Shown here piece by piece: positions 1 through 7,256 of a DNA stretch of 9,901 nucleotides. The notes beneath the pieces were generated by a model that saw only the letters and a program-made list of their open reading frames with translations, was not told the origin of the DNA and ran no database searches. The stretch is from assembly GCA_011773575.1 (NCBI GenBank), contig WVXJ01000099.1:1-9901 (forward strand), read 5' to 3'. Source of the DNA: Armatimonadota bacterium. Its GTDB lineage: Bacteria; Armatimonadota; Hebobacteria; Hebobacterales; WVXJ01. The first letter of the stretch is position 1. The number at the start of each line of letters is the position of its first letter. The position numbers and the translations under genes were made by a program.

Positions 1-342
1 GCCATCCTTGCCCATCTGCGCACTCTCGACCCGGACAGGGTGCGCCGGGTGATGGAGCAAAACAAGGAAGTGCAGTGGTTCGAGGATATCAGCCGGGAGT
101 GCTGTATCTTCCTGCACACTACCACATTGGACTGCCTTATCTATCCTGCCAGGCCCTTGATTTGCCGGCTGTTTGGCCGGGTGGAGTGGCTGCCCTGTCC
201 CGTCGGAAAAGAGGTGCCGCAGCTCAAGGGCGGCCTGGATATTATCCGCGATTACAGCCGTGAAACCCGGCGCACTTTCCCCGAATGGCAGGTGGAAACC
301 GGCCTCTTCGATCTACGCTCCCTGCTGGAAAAATCAATCTGA
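1..342 (+). CDS. YkgJ-type cysteine-cluster (Fe/Zn-chelating) protein, C-terminal part, 5' end outside window
   Basis: The reading frame is open from the first base and stops at TGA 340-342, so this is the C-terminal 113 residues of a longer protein. The visible part carries the signature of the YkgJ / CxxCxxCC domain family: a Cys-Cys pair (codons near 100-105), then C-x-I-Y-x-x-R-P-x-x-C-R-x-F-G, with the key Cys codons at about 133-135 and 166-168. Family proteins are thought to bind iron or zinc through this cluster, and their biological role is mostly unknown. The more N-terminal cysteines would lie outside the window. A Met codon at 40 is in frame but lacks a clear Shine-Dalgarno and would start inside the domain, so I treat it as internal. 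The gene converges on the RluD-type gene at 631-1608. A hairpin begins 23 nt after its stop. Confidence 0.72.
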   Translation, partial: AILAHLRTLDPDRVRRVMEQNKEVQWFEDISRECCIFLHTTTLDCLIYPARPLICRLFGRVEWLPCPVGKEVPQLKGGLDIIRDYSRETRRTFPEWQVETGLFDLRSLLEKSI

Positions 343-365
343 ACTAATAAGACAATCGAGAGCTT

Positions 366-398
366 TCTGGGGGACGAGCCAGCGGTTCGTCCCCCAGA
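366..398 (+). repeat. Hairpin copy 1, 12-bp perfect stem with 9-nt apical segment; candidate 3'-end element of the cysteine-cluster gene
   Basis: TCTGGGGGACGA (366-377) pairs perfectly with 387-398 around the 9-nt segment GCCAGCGGT. In plus-strand RNA the apical segment can pair further (G-U, C-G, C-G), leaving a 3-nt loop. A pyrimidine-rich tail follows (ACCCCCTCGCCCGCG) instead of a T-run. It starts 23 nt after the upstream stop codon. It is related in sequence and geometry to the hairpin at 569-601, which lies in the opposite orientation behind the opposing gene. The inverted repeat is directly visible. A terminator or mRNA-stabilising role is inference. Confidence 0.85.
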
Positions 399-568
399 CC
401 CCCTCGCCCGCGTTTAGGAGTTTCTGAAGTAGACTGATGCGCGAACCAGAATTGAGTACCCTGGGTAAGAGGCGAAGGAAGGGTGCGCAGGAAGAAGATA
501 TGGAAGCCGGAGAACGGGTGCGGCCTACCCTGGCGTATACGTCAGTACCGAGAAGACCGGGAGGGGAG
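399..568. other. Linker between two inverted hairpins, no gene recognised
   Basis: This 170-nt stretch separates the two related hairpins. Short open frames cross it on the plus strand (for example from 437 and 483), but their translations are charged, low in hydrophobic residues and run through the second hairpin, so I do not call them genes. A small palindrome TACCCTGGGTA lies at 457-467. I recognise no RNA family or transposase remnant here. Confidence 0.5.
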
Positions 569-601
569 TCTGAGGGGGAAACCGGAGGCTTCCCCCTCAG
601 A
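569..601 (-). repeat. Hairpin copy 2, 12-bp perfect stem with 9-nt apical segment; candidate 3'-end element of the RluD-type gene
   Basis: Read on the minus strand, TCTGAGGGGGAA is followed by the apical segment GCCTCCGGT and then the perfect complement of the first arm. The tail that follows is pyrimidine-rich (ACTCCCCTCCCGGTC) and has no T-run. The hairpin begins 29 nt after the stop codon of the RluD-type gene, in that gene's sense orientation. It matches copy 1 in stem length, apical length (7 of 9 apical bases identical) and tail type. The four stem positions that differ between copies are all paired double changes. Its function is not established by the sequence. Confidence 0.85.
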
Positions 602-630
602 GAATCTTCGCTTGCGGTTTGAAATGAATT

Positions 631-1608
631 TCAGCCGCTTCTTCGTGCACGCAGGCGGAGGTGGTGGAGCAGCCGGGCGAACCGTTCCGGCGGCTCGGAG
701 GTAAACTCCAGCGGCTTCTCATTGATTGGGTGTTTGAAGGCCAAGCGGTGGGCATGGAGGGCTTGGCCGGGCAAGGCGTCTATGAGTTCAAGAGATTCGG
801 CATCCAGCAGCCTTGCCTCAGAGCGGGCGAGCCTGCGCCCATAGGTGGGATCCCCGACCACCGGATGTCCAGCGTAGGACAGATGCACCCTGACCTGGTG
901 AGTGCGGCCTGTTGCCAGGGTCGCCTGAATCAGCGAAATCTCGCCGAACCTCTCCAATACTTCGATCTCCGTATGTGCATGGCGCGCGGTCTTACCCGGT
1001 GTGGTGACCACCGCCATTTGTTTACGATCTGAAGGCTTTCGGCCGATAGGGGCTTCGATGGCAAATCGGGACTGGCGCGGCTGTCCCCAAATCAGAGCCA
1101 GATAATTGCGCTCGATCTGTCGCGCCTCAACCATTCTGGTCAGCGCGAAATGGGCGTCGTCGTCTTTGGCCACCACCATCAAACCGGAAGTATCTTTATC
1201 CAGCCGGTGGACAATACCCGGGCGTGAGGGGCCGCCTATGCTGGACAGCCGGCCGCTGTGCGCCAGCAGGGCATTTACCAGGGTGCCGCTTTTGCGCCCT
1301 GCGCCGGGATGAACCACCAGCCCGGGCGGTTTGTTTACCACTATGATGTAGTCATCTTCGTGAACAATGTCGAGGGGGATTTGCTCCGGGGCGAGGGTGG
1401 TCGGCTCCGGTGGTGGCATTTCAATCGAGATTTGCTCACCGCTTTTCAGGTGATGAGCGGGGCTTCTTGTTTCTCCATCAACCAGGATGTGGCCTGAACG
1501 GAGGAGGCGCTGAATCTGGCTGCGGGAAATGTCGGGCAATCTCCCGCTCAGGAAGACATCCAGCCTCTCACCCGCGGCATCTTCAGGAACGATAAGTTCG
1601 CGCGCCAC
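631..1608 (-). CDS. rluD: RluD/RluA-family 23S rRNA pseudouridine synthase
   Basis: This 325-residue protein has the usual RluD layout. An N-terminal S4 RNA-binding domain (about residues 14-62) is followed by the pseudouridine synthase domain. The catalytic motif HRLDKDTSG (residues 134-142) places the nucleophilic aspartate at Asp137. The later block GRTHQVRVHL and a GDPTYG segment are also family hallmarks. RluD enzymes isomerise uridines in helix 69 of 23S rRNA (1911/1915/1917 in E. coli). The exact target here is inferred, because Firmicute-type RluD-like paralogues may differ. The start is GTG, supported by GAGGT about 10 nt upstream, and no better ATG exists. It is the last gene of the minus-strand run, 39 nt after lgt, and is followed by hairpin copy 2. 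Confidence 0.92.
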   Translation of the reverse strand: MARELIVPEDAAGERLDVFLSGRLPDISRSQIQRLLRSGHILVDGETRSPAHHLKSGEQISIEMPPPEPTTLAPEQIPLDIVHEDDYIIVVNKPPGLVVHPGAGRKSGTLVNALLAHSGRLSSIGGPSRPGIVHRLDKDTSGLMVVAKDDDAHFALTRMVEARQIERNYLALIWGQPRQSRFAIEAPIGRKPSDRKQMAVVTTPGKTARHAHTEIEVLERFGEISLIQATLATGRTHQVRVHLSYAGHPVVGDPTYGRRLARSEARLLDAESLELIDALPGQALHAHRLAFKHPINEKPLEFTSEPPERFARLLHHLRLRARRSG

Positions 1609-1647
1609 AATAGATTCTACCTCAGAGAGCGGAGAGAATGCCGACAG

Positions 1648-2421
1648 TCACGGTTTGGGCCGGAGACAATAAACCAATAAGAGTGATATTACGAATAGGG
1701 CCGCGCTTGCGACCTGCGCTTGTGTCAGAGAATCGAAGGCGATCTCCGCGCTGTGGCCCGACCGAAGTATCTCCACCATGAAGCGCATTACAGAGTAAAG
1801 CGCGAGATAGATGAAAAAGAGCTGCCCCCGGCCGCGGACCCTTCCTTTTATCAGCAGAAGAAGCCCGAAGATGGCCCAGGAGCCCAGTGCAGAATAGAGT
1901 TGTGTGGGATGGCTGGGAGGTGTCCACGCTGTAGCCGTCGGGTCAACTGCGAAACTGACCGCCCAGGGCAAGTCGGTGGGCGCGCCGTAGCAGCAGCCGT
2001 TCAAGAAACAGCCGATGCGGCCGAATCCGTAAGCCAGTGCAGCGGCCGGAGCGCAGATATCCGCGAGAGTGAGCCAGGAGAGTTTCGCTTTGCTGGCATA
2101 GAAAAGCCCTCCCAACATCGCCCCTGCCAGCCCGCCGTGGAAAGAGAGCCCCTGGATGGCGAATTTACCCTGTGCGAGAAAGAGGCTGGAAAGCGGTTCT
2201 GCGCGATAGTATTCGAGGTTGAGAAGAATGAAGACGACGCGGGCAAACACCAGCCCGAAGATCAACAGCCAGAGGGAGAGATCAACGATCTTAACCGGCT
2301 CTATCCCGCGTCTGACGGCTTCTCGGCGCGCCCATAGAAGAGCCGCCACGAAACCTATCATGAGCATCGCGCCATAGGAGTGAATCGATATTGGGCCCAG
2401 GCGGAAAAGGGTAGGATGCAT
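1648..2421 (-). CDS. lgt: Prolipoprotein diacylglyceryl transferase
   Basis: Lgt transfers diacylglycerol from phosphatidylglycerol to the lipobox cysteine of prolipoproteins, the first step of lipoprotein maturation in the cytoplasmic membrane. The 257-residue product starts with the canonical block MHPTLFRLGPISIHSYG and has several hydrophobic segments. It shows QGLSFHGGLAGA with conserved His95, the signature GRIGCFLNGCCYG (residues 134-146, Arg135 and Asn141), and HPTQLYSA (171-178). The Cys-rich form of the signature differs from E. coli (GRLGNFINGELWG) but occurs in other phyla. The start is fixed by the N-terminal family motif, although I see no convincing Shine-Dalgarno before the ATG, only a repeat arm. 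It lies 80 nt downstream of lspA, so two successive enzymes of the same pathway are neighbours. Confidence 0.95.
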   Translation of the reverse strand: MHPTLFRLGPISIHSYGAMLMIGFVAALLWARREAVRRGIEPVKIVDLSLWLLIFGLVFARVVFILLNLEYYRAEPLSSLFLAQGKFAIQGLSFHGGLAGAMLGGLFYASKAKLSWLTLADICAPAAALAYGFGRIGCFLNGCCYGAPTDLPWAVSFAVDPTATAWTPPSHPTQLYSALGSWAIFGLLLLIKGRVRGRGQLFFIYLALYSVMRFMVEILRSGHSAEIAFDSLTQAQVASAALFVISLLLVYCLRPKP

Positions 2422-2422
2422 G

Positions 2423-2522
2423 TTTGTCAGTTTCGAGTTGTCAGTTGAGAGCTTACCCTGAACGCAGTCTAGGTGATGAGATTGAGGCCCTTTCCCTCAA
2501 CTCACAACTCTGAACTCTCAAC
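2423..2522. repeat. Imperfect inverted repeat of AACTgACAACTC-type units between lspA and lgt
   Basis: The arms at 2423-2448 and 2497-2522 are reverse complements at about 20 of 26 positions, around a 48-nt spacer. Each arm is itself made of short AACT-containing units (TCAACTgACAACTC and relatives). The right arm includes the stop codon and last codons of lspA (encoding V-E-S-S-E-L). The left arm abuts the lgt start codon. On the mRNA the arms could fold and hide the lgt translation start. It could equally be a short dispersed repeat with no function. Confidence 0.6.
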
Positions 2523-3008
2523 CTGATTGTCTCCAAGTGACTTCCTGGCGACTGCAAGATGCAGCGCCAGTAATATCGCGGCTGCGGTAAGGGCGATATC
2601 CGCCACATTAAACACCGGCCAGACGCTCAAGTCAATGTAGTCTATCACCGCTCCCAGCCGCAGCCTGTCAATCAGATTGCTCACCGCTCCCCCGAGGCCC
2701 AGGCCGATGGCGGCAACCACAAAGGCGGGGGAGGAGCGAGAGCGGCGCAGAACAAGGTACATCAGTATTAAGAAGAGGAAGACACCGAGCAGGACGAGAT
2801 AGAGAACTCCTCTGACTTGGAGCCCGAAGGCCATTCCGGGATTGTAGGTGAGATTGAGGCGAAGGACTTGCCCGATGAGATTCACGGGTTCGCCCGGGGA
2901 AAGAAAATGCAGTGCCGTCAGTTTGGAGCACTGATCGGCGAGGATTGTCAGCAAACCTACCAGAAGCGCTGTCGAAAGCCGGCTCCTCGCTGACTTCGTG
3001 CAGCGCAT
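2502..3008 (-). CDS. lspA: Lipoprotein signal peptidase (signal peptidase II)
   Basis: LspA is the membrane aspartyl protease that removes the signal peptide after Lgt has lipidated the cysteine. The 168-residue product has about four hydrophobic segments and the family blocks: DQCSK (25-29), NLTYNPGMAFG (52-62), GGAVSNLIDRLRLGAVIDYID (106-126) and FNVADIAL (133-140). The catalytic pair should be Asp114 and Asp137. The residue before the conserved Asn is Ser110, where Gly is usual. I choose ATG 3008, one base after the TGA of the upstream gene, because the N-terminus then has the normal family length. The frame is open to 3068, but that extension would overlap the upstream gene and lacks homologous character. 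The last residues are encoded by a repeat arm. Confidence 0.93.
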   Translation of the reverse strand: MRCTKSARSRLSTALLVGLLTILADQCSKLTALHFLSPGEPVNLIGQVLRLNLTYNPGMAFGLQVRGVLYLVLLGVFLFLILMYLVLRRSRSSPAFVVAAIGLGLGGAVSNLIDRLRLGAVIDYIDLSVWPVFNVADIALTAAAILLALHLAVARKSLGDNQVESSEL

Positions 3009-3009
3009 C

Positions 3010-3498
3010 TCATCTCGCTTCCACTCTTCCCTGGCACTCAATGCAGAGAGTGGCAAAGGGGATGGCATTCAGCCGCGCGCGCTTAATCGGTCGCCTGCAG
3101 ATATCACAGACACCGTAGGTTCCTTTGTCAATCTTGGTCAGAGCATTCTGCACTTTCGCCAACAGAGCAGAGATGTTCTCTCCGATGGCGATGTCTTTCT
3201 CCCGTTCGAAGGTCTCTGAGGCGACATCGGCGGGATGATCGTCATAGCCCGAAAGTTCGCCGGCGGCCTCTATCTCAAGGGCGCGCGCGGCACGCTCTTC
3301 GACCTCCTGCAATTCTACCTTCAGGCGGTCTCGCTCCAGGCCGAGCAAAATGCGGAATTTCTCCAGCTCTTTCTTCTTAAAGGGTGTCTTTGCCGGCCTT
3401 CTGGCGCGGGGGCGAGCGGCCGTCCGTGTTGACTGAGAAGGCCTCTTCTTGGTTGCTGTGGCCCGTGCCGTTCTAGTTGTTTTCCTTGTTTGTCTCAT
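3010..3498 (-). CDS. TraR/DksA-type zinc-finger protein with a basic N-terminal tail
   Basis: This 162-residue protein has three parts. Residues 1-43 form a Lys/Arg/Ala/Thr/Pro-rich tail with 17 basic and no acidic residues, resembling histone H1-like tails. Residues 44-125 are a charged helical region with HPADVASETFEREKD, typical of the YteA/DksA-like branch. Residues 128-156 hold a four-cysteine zinc finger: C131-x2-C134 and C152-x2-C155. DksA proteins act on RNA polymerase through its secondary channel. Whether this branch does the same is not established, and the tail suggests nucleic-acid binding (inference). It is followed after one base by lspA, implying translational coupling. Upstream of its ATG I see no good Shine-Dalgarno, but an AT-rich TATATAGAAT lies immediately before the start. 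Confidence 0.85.
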   Translation of the reverse strand: MRQTRKTTRTARATATKKRPSQSTRTAARPRARRPAKTPFKKKELEKFRILLGLERDRLKVELQEVEERAARALEIEAAGELSGYDDHPADVASETFEREKDIAIGENISALLAKVQNALTKIDKGTYGVCDICRRPIKRARLNAIPFATLCIECQGRVEAR

Positions 3499-3586
3499 TT
3501 GATTCTATATACCCTTCGGGCGGGCACATCTGTGTCGCAATTCCGCCAACTGCCATTAAGTTCCATATCTTGGCTTGATTGCCTCA

Positions 3587-6346
3587 TCAGTCAGTGAGAT
3601 TTTTCTCAATCACCTCCAGGCAGCGGTGGCAGAGTGTCGGGTGGGCGTCATTTTTGCCCACGCTGGGCAGCCTCAGCCAACAGCGGGCGCACTTCTCGCC
3701 CTTGACGCGCGCTACCTGCACTCCGCCAGCCCCGTTTTCCTCAATGGAGACTTGAGATACGACGAAAAAGGCGGCTAATCCTTCTTCTCCCAGCGATTTC
3801 AGCAGTTCCTGCTCCTCGGGCGTGGGTTTCAATACCACTTTGGCTTCCAGGGGCTGCCCAATCAGCCCTTCAGTCTTCGCCTTTTCCAGGGCCCGGCCGA
3901 CTTGCTCTCGAATCTCCAAAAGGCTGTCCCATTTCTTCCCCAACTCCTCATCGGCCCAGCAGGAGAGGTTCGGCCATTCCGCCAGTTGCACGCTCTCGGG
4001 GAGAGATTCTTTGTTCGCCAGTTGTTCCCAGGCCTCTTCACAGGTATGGCTCAGAATGGGGGCCGCCAGCCGCACCAACGCATGAGCGAGATGATAAAGC
4101 GCGGTTTGAGCGGAGCGGCGCATGGGGTTATCCGCGGCGAAGGTATAAAGACAATCCTTGCGTGAATCCAGGTATATCTGGCTGAGGTCGACCGCGCAGA
4201 AGCCGTGCAGTGCATAGTAGACGCGGTGGAACTCAAACCCTTCGTAAGCGCTATTCACACGACCCCCCACCTCTGAAAGCCGGTGGAGAATCCAGCGGTC
4301 TATCTCCTCCATTTTCTCCAGAGGGACGATATCCTTTGCAGGGTCGAAATCGTGCAGGTTGGCGAGCAGGAATCTCAAGGTATTGCGGAGACGGCGATAA
4401 CCCTCCTCAACCTGTGAGAAGATGTTTTCCGACATCGGCATATCGGACTTGAAATCAACATAGGAAACCCAGAGCCGCAGCAAATCTGCCCCATGGCGCT
4501 GACAGATATCCTCCGGGCTGATGATATTGCCAAGCGATTTGGACATCTTCCCCCCGGTTTCATCCAGGAAGAATCCGTGGCAGAGGACTGTCCGATAGGG
4601 CTTCTCATCCCGCCCCCCCAGGCTGTTCCACAGAGACATCTGAAACCAGCCCCGGTACTGGTCTGTGCCTTCGAGATAGAGGTCGGCGGGCCAGCACAAC
4701 TCTTTCCTCGTCTCCAACACCGCGGCATGGCTTGAGCCTGATTCGAACCATACATCGAAGATATCCTGCTCTTTGGCGAATTCAGTGCATCCACACTTCT
4801 CACAAGTAGTGCCCGAAGGAAGCAGGCCTGCTGCGTCTCGTTCGAACCATACATTAGACCCGTGTTCGGCGACTAAGTCGCGGACATGAGTCACAATATC
4901 GGCGCGCAGAAGTTCTGCTTCACATCCTTCGCAGTAAAAGGTGGGAATCGGAATTCCCCAAGTGCGCTGGCGGGAGATACACCAATCCGGACGAGTCTCC
5001 GTCAGGCTTCGAAGCCGCTCCTCACCCCAGCGCGGCACCCAGGTGGTTTGCTCCACCGCATTCAGTGCCTCCTTGCCCAGTTTTCCCACAGCAATGAACC
5101 ACTGCTTCGTGGCGCGGAAGATTACCGGCCCCTTGCATCTCCAGCAGTGAGGATAGGAATGCTCGACATCAGCCGCGGCCAAAAGGGCCTTCCTTTCGCG
5201 CAGCTCCTCAAGAATCTTGGAGTCCGCATCAGAACAGAACATACCCTCAAATTTGCCGCCCTCGGGCCCAAAAATACCCCGGCTGTCAAGCGGCTGGACT
5301 GTCGGCAGGTCATATTTCCGGCCTGTCTCGAAGTCCTCCAGGCCGTGACCGGGGGCGGTATGAACACAGCCGGTGCCCTGTTCCAGAGTCACATATTCCG
5401 CCAATACAAGGGGCACTTCCCGCTCCAAGAAGGGATGGCGGCAGAGCCCTCTCTCCAGTTTGGTGCCCGGCGCCGAAGCCACAATCTCCGCATCCTTGAG
5501 GTTCAAATCCTGCGCGGTCTGTTTGAGCAACTCCTTGGCGAGAATGAATTGCTCCTCTCCCGCCTTCACCAGGACATACTCGAACTGAGGGTGGAGCGCC
5601 ACCGCCACATTTGCCGGCAGTGTCCAGGGTGTGGTGGTCCAGATCATTACACTTGTGGGCAGAGCCTCCGCCTCAGGGAAAACCCCCTCCGGCAAACTCA
5701 GCAGCGGAAAACGGACATATATGGAGGGTGAAGTATGAGGGGCATACTCTATCTCCGCCTCGGCGAGCGCGGTCTCACACGAGGGGCACCAGTGGACCGG
5801 CTTCAGCCCCCGATACACAAGGCCTTTTTCGACCATCTTTGCGAAGATATCCAGCACCACGGCTTCATAGGTCGGATCCATGGTGAGATAGGGATGTTCC
5901 CAGTTCCCCCGCACCCCAAGCCGAAGGAATTGCTCTCTCTGCACATCAACAAAATGGGAGGCGGTTTCCGCGCACTTGCGTCTCAGTTCCATCGCCGGAA
6001 TCTGATGGCGGTCGAGATTGAAGGTCTTGATAGCGAGCATTTCTGTGGGTAGGCCGTGATTATCCCATCCCGGCACAAAAGGCACGTCAAAGCCCTGCAT
6101 GGTCTTGTGCTTGACCACAATATCCTTCAGGATCTTGTTGAGCGCATGGCCCAGATGAATGTCTCCATTGGAGAAAGGCGGGCCATCGTGAAGGATGTAC
6201 TTCGGTTTGCCGGCCTGTCTCTCCGACACCAACCGATAGATGTCAATATCCTTCCAGAAGCCCTGGATGCCAGGCTCCAGTTTCGGCAGGTTGGCCTTCA
6301 TCGGAAAATCAGTCTTCGGCAGATTCAGTGTCTTACGGTAATCCAT
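3587..6346 (-). CDS. ileS: Isoleucyl-tRNA synthetase
   Basis: This is a class I aminoacyl-tRNA synthetase that charges tRNA-Ile with isoleucine. The 919 residues match the bacterial IleS length. The HIGH-type motif is HLGH (residues 64-67) within DGPPFSNGDIHLGHALNK, and KMSKS is at 600-604. ISRQRTWGIPIP and the editing (CP1) region with TTPWTLPAN and GTGCVHTAPGHG are recognisable. The C-terminus has a zinc-finger block (CARC...CHRC), as in bacterial-type IleS. I place the start at ATG 6346, preceded by AGAGGGGAA. An in-frame TTG seven codons earlier lacks such a site. Only 61 nt separate it from the upstream rmlD-like stop, so co-transcription is possible. That gap is too short to hold a T-box leader. 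Confidence 0.97.
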   Translation of the reverse strand: MDYRKTLNLPKTDFPMKANLPKLEPGIQGFWKDIDIYRLVSERQAGKPKYILHDGPPFSNGDIHLGHALNKILKDIVVKHKTMQGFDVPFVPGWDNHGLPTEMLAIKTFNLDRHQIPAMELRRKCAETASHFVDVQREQFLRLGVRGNWEHPYLTMDPTYEAVVLDIFAKMVEKGLVYRGLKPVHWCPSCETALAEAEIEYAPHTSPSIYVRFPLLSLPEGVFPEAEALPTSVMIWTTTPWTLPANVAVALHPQFEYVLVKAGEEQFILAKELLKQTAQDLNLKDAEIVASAPGTKLERGLCRHPFLEREVPLVLAEYVTLEQGTGCVHTAPGHGLEDFETGRKYDLPTVQPLDSRGIFGPEGGKFEGMFCSDADSKILEELRERKALLAAADVEHSYPHCWRCKGPVIFRATKQWFIAVGKLGKEALNAVEQTTWVPRWGEERLRSLTETRPDWCISRQRTWGIPIPTFYCEGCEAELLRADIVTHVRDLVAEHGSNVWFERDAAGLLPSGTTCEKCGCTEFAKEQDIFDVWFESGSSHAAVLETRKELCWPADLYLEGTDQYRGWFQMSLWNSLGGRDEKPYRTVLCHGFFLDETGGKMSKSLGNIISPEDICQRHGADLLRLWVSYVDFKSDMPMSENIFSQVEEGYRRLRNTLRFLLANLHDFDPAKDIVPLEKMEEIDRWILHRLSEVGGRVNSAYEGFEFHRVYYALHGFCAVDLSQIYLDSRKDCLYTFAADNPMRRSAQTALYHLAHALVRLAAPILSHTCEEAWEQLANKESLPESVQLAEWPNLSCWADEELGKKWDSLLEIREQVGRALEKAKTEGLIGQPLEAKVVLKPTPEEQELLKSLGEEGLAAFFVVSQVSIEENGAGGVQVARVKGEKCARCWLRLPSVGKNDAHPTLCHRCLEVIEKNLTD

Positions 6347-6407
6347 TTCCCCTCTCTGATAGCACAATCAATTGCAGACGGCAGCGGTGGGCTAGGCCTG
6401 GCCGCCC

Positions 6408-7256
6408 CTAGAATCTGTCGCGGTAGATTCCAAGGAAATCCGCCAGGGCTTCTTGCCAGAAGCGCAGATTGTCACGCCCTTGCATCTCCAGAGCGAGATG
6501 GCGCAGGCGTGAGTCTTTGGGCCGTCTGGTGGGCGAATCCCATTCCGCTGCGGCGATGGGAACCACCTGGGCGGAAAGCCCGGCCTGACGGAGAATCTCC
6601 TGGGCGAATTGCGCCCAGGAACACGCCCCCGAGTTGGTTATGTGATAAATCCCGAAAAGAGGGCTCTCCAGCAGGCCGGCGACGGCTTCCGCCAGATCCA
6701 CCGTGAAGGTGGGGCATCCCATCTGGTCGGCTACTACTTTCACCGTGTCTTCTTCTTTCGCCCGGTGGAGTACGGTGCGTACGAAGTTTTTTCCATGCAC
6801 CCCGAAGAGCCAGGCAGAGCGAATGATGAGATATCTAGACAGCAAGGCCCTGATTACTTCTTCACCGGCGAGTTTGCTGCGTCCATAAACACTAATCGGA
6901 TTGGTCTTGTCAAACTCATCATAGGGTTCGCCCTTCTCCCCGTCAAAAACGAAATCAGTGCTGATATAGGTGAGAGCGGCGTCGATTTTCTGGCAGGCGG
7001 AAGCCACGTTCCAGGTTCCAAATGAATTGACGCGAAAAGCCTGTGCCGGGTCTCGTTCGCAGCCATCCACATGGGTATAGGCGGCGCAGTGAATGACCAT
7101 CTCCGGCCTTGTGGCCTCCAGTCTGGCAAACACGGAGGCGGTCTCGGTGACATCCAGTTCAGGCAAATCGAGGGGAATGACCTCATGCTGTTTGCCAAGG
7201 CGCGCGCATAGATCAGTCCCCAGCATTCCCTTTGCACCGGTTACGAGGACCTTCAT
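6408..7256 (-). CDS. rfbD: dTDP-4-dehydrorhamnose reductase (RmlD family)
   Basis: RmlD reduces dTDP-4-keto-L-rhamnose to dTDP-L-rhamnose with NAD(P)H, the last step in making the rhamnose donor for surface polysaccharides. The 282-residue product is an extended short-chain dehydrogenase. It has the nucleotide-binding TGAKGMLG (6-13), CAAYTHVDGCE (57-67) typical of RmlD, and STDFVFDG (99-106). The catalytic YGRSK has Tyr124 and Lys128, and NSFGTWNVA is also conserved. Length and motifs fit the family. The start ATG overlaps the stop of the glycosyltransferase gene by ATGA, a sign of translational coupling. No rmlA, rmlB or rmlC gene is in the window, so the rest of the pathway must be elsewhere. 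A related NAD-dependent sugar reductase is the main alternative. Confidence 0.88.
   Translation of the reverse strand: MKVLVTGAKGMLGTDLCARLGKQHEVIPLDLPELDVTETASVFARLEATRPEMVIHCAAYTHVDGCERDPAQAFRVNSFGTWNVASACQKIDAALTYISTDFVFDGEKGEPYDEFDKTNPISVYGRSKLAGEEVIRALLSRYLIIRSAWLFGVHGKNFVRTVLHRAKEEDTVKVVADQMGCPTFTVDLAEAVAGLLESPLFGIYHITNSGACSWAQFAQEILRQAGLSAQVVPIAAAEWDSPTRRPKDSRLRHLALEMQGRDNLRFWQEALADFLGIYRDRF

Noticed and set aside
437..622. Small plus-strand open frame in the hairpin linker
   Set aside because: Charged, low-complexity translation that reads through hairpin copy 2 and lacks a ribosome-binding site.
1609..1620. Internal promoter with -10 TAGAAT before the RluD-type gene
   Set aside because: TAGAAT is present but no -35-like sequence sits at 16-18 nt, and it lies too close to the GTG start to allow the visible ribosome-binding site in the leader.
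1720..2337. 205-codon plus-strand open frame across lgt
   Set aside because: It is antisense to a clear Lgt protein and is highly charged with no recognisable motif.
3009..3068. Longer N-terminus for lspA starting at 3068
   Set aside because: It would overlap the end of the TraR/DksA gene by about 59 nt and add residues unlike LspA. ATG 3008 gives the normal family N-terminus.
4886..5731. 281-codon plus-strand open frame inside ileS
   Set aside because: It is fully antisense to well-conserved ileS, has no ribosome-binding site and its translation shows no domain. It is a shadow of GC-rich coding sequence.
6347..6407. T-box riboswitch before ileS
   Set aside because: Only 61 nt separate the rfbD stop from the ileS start, and no T-box consensus is visible.
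6056..6706. 216-codon plus-strand open frame across the ileS start and rfbD end
   Set aside because: It spans two real minus-strand genes on the opposite strand and has no family features.
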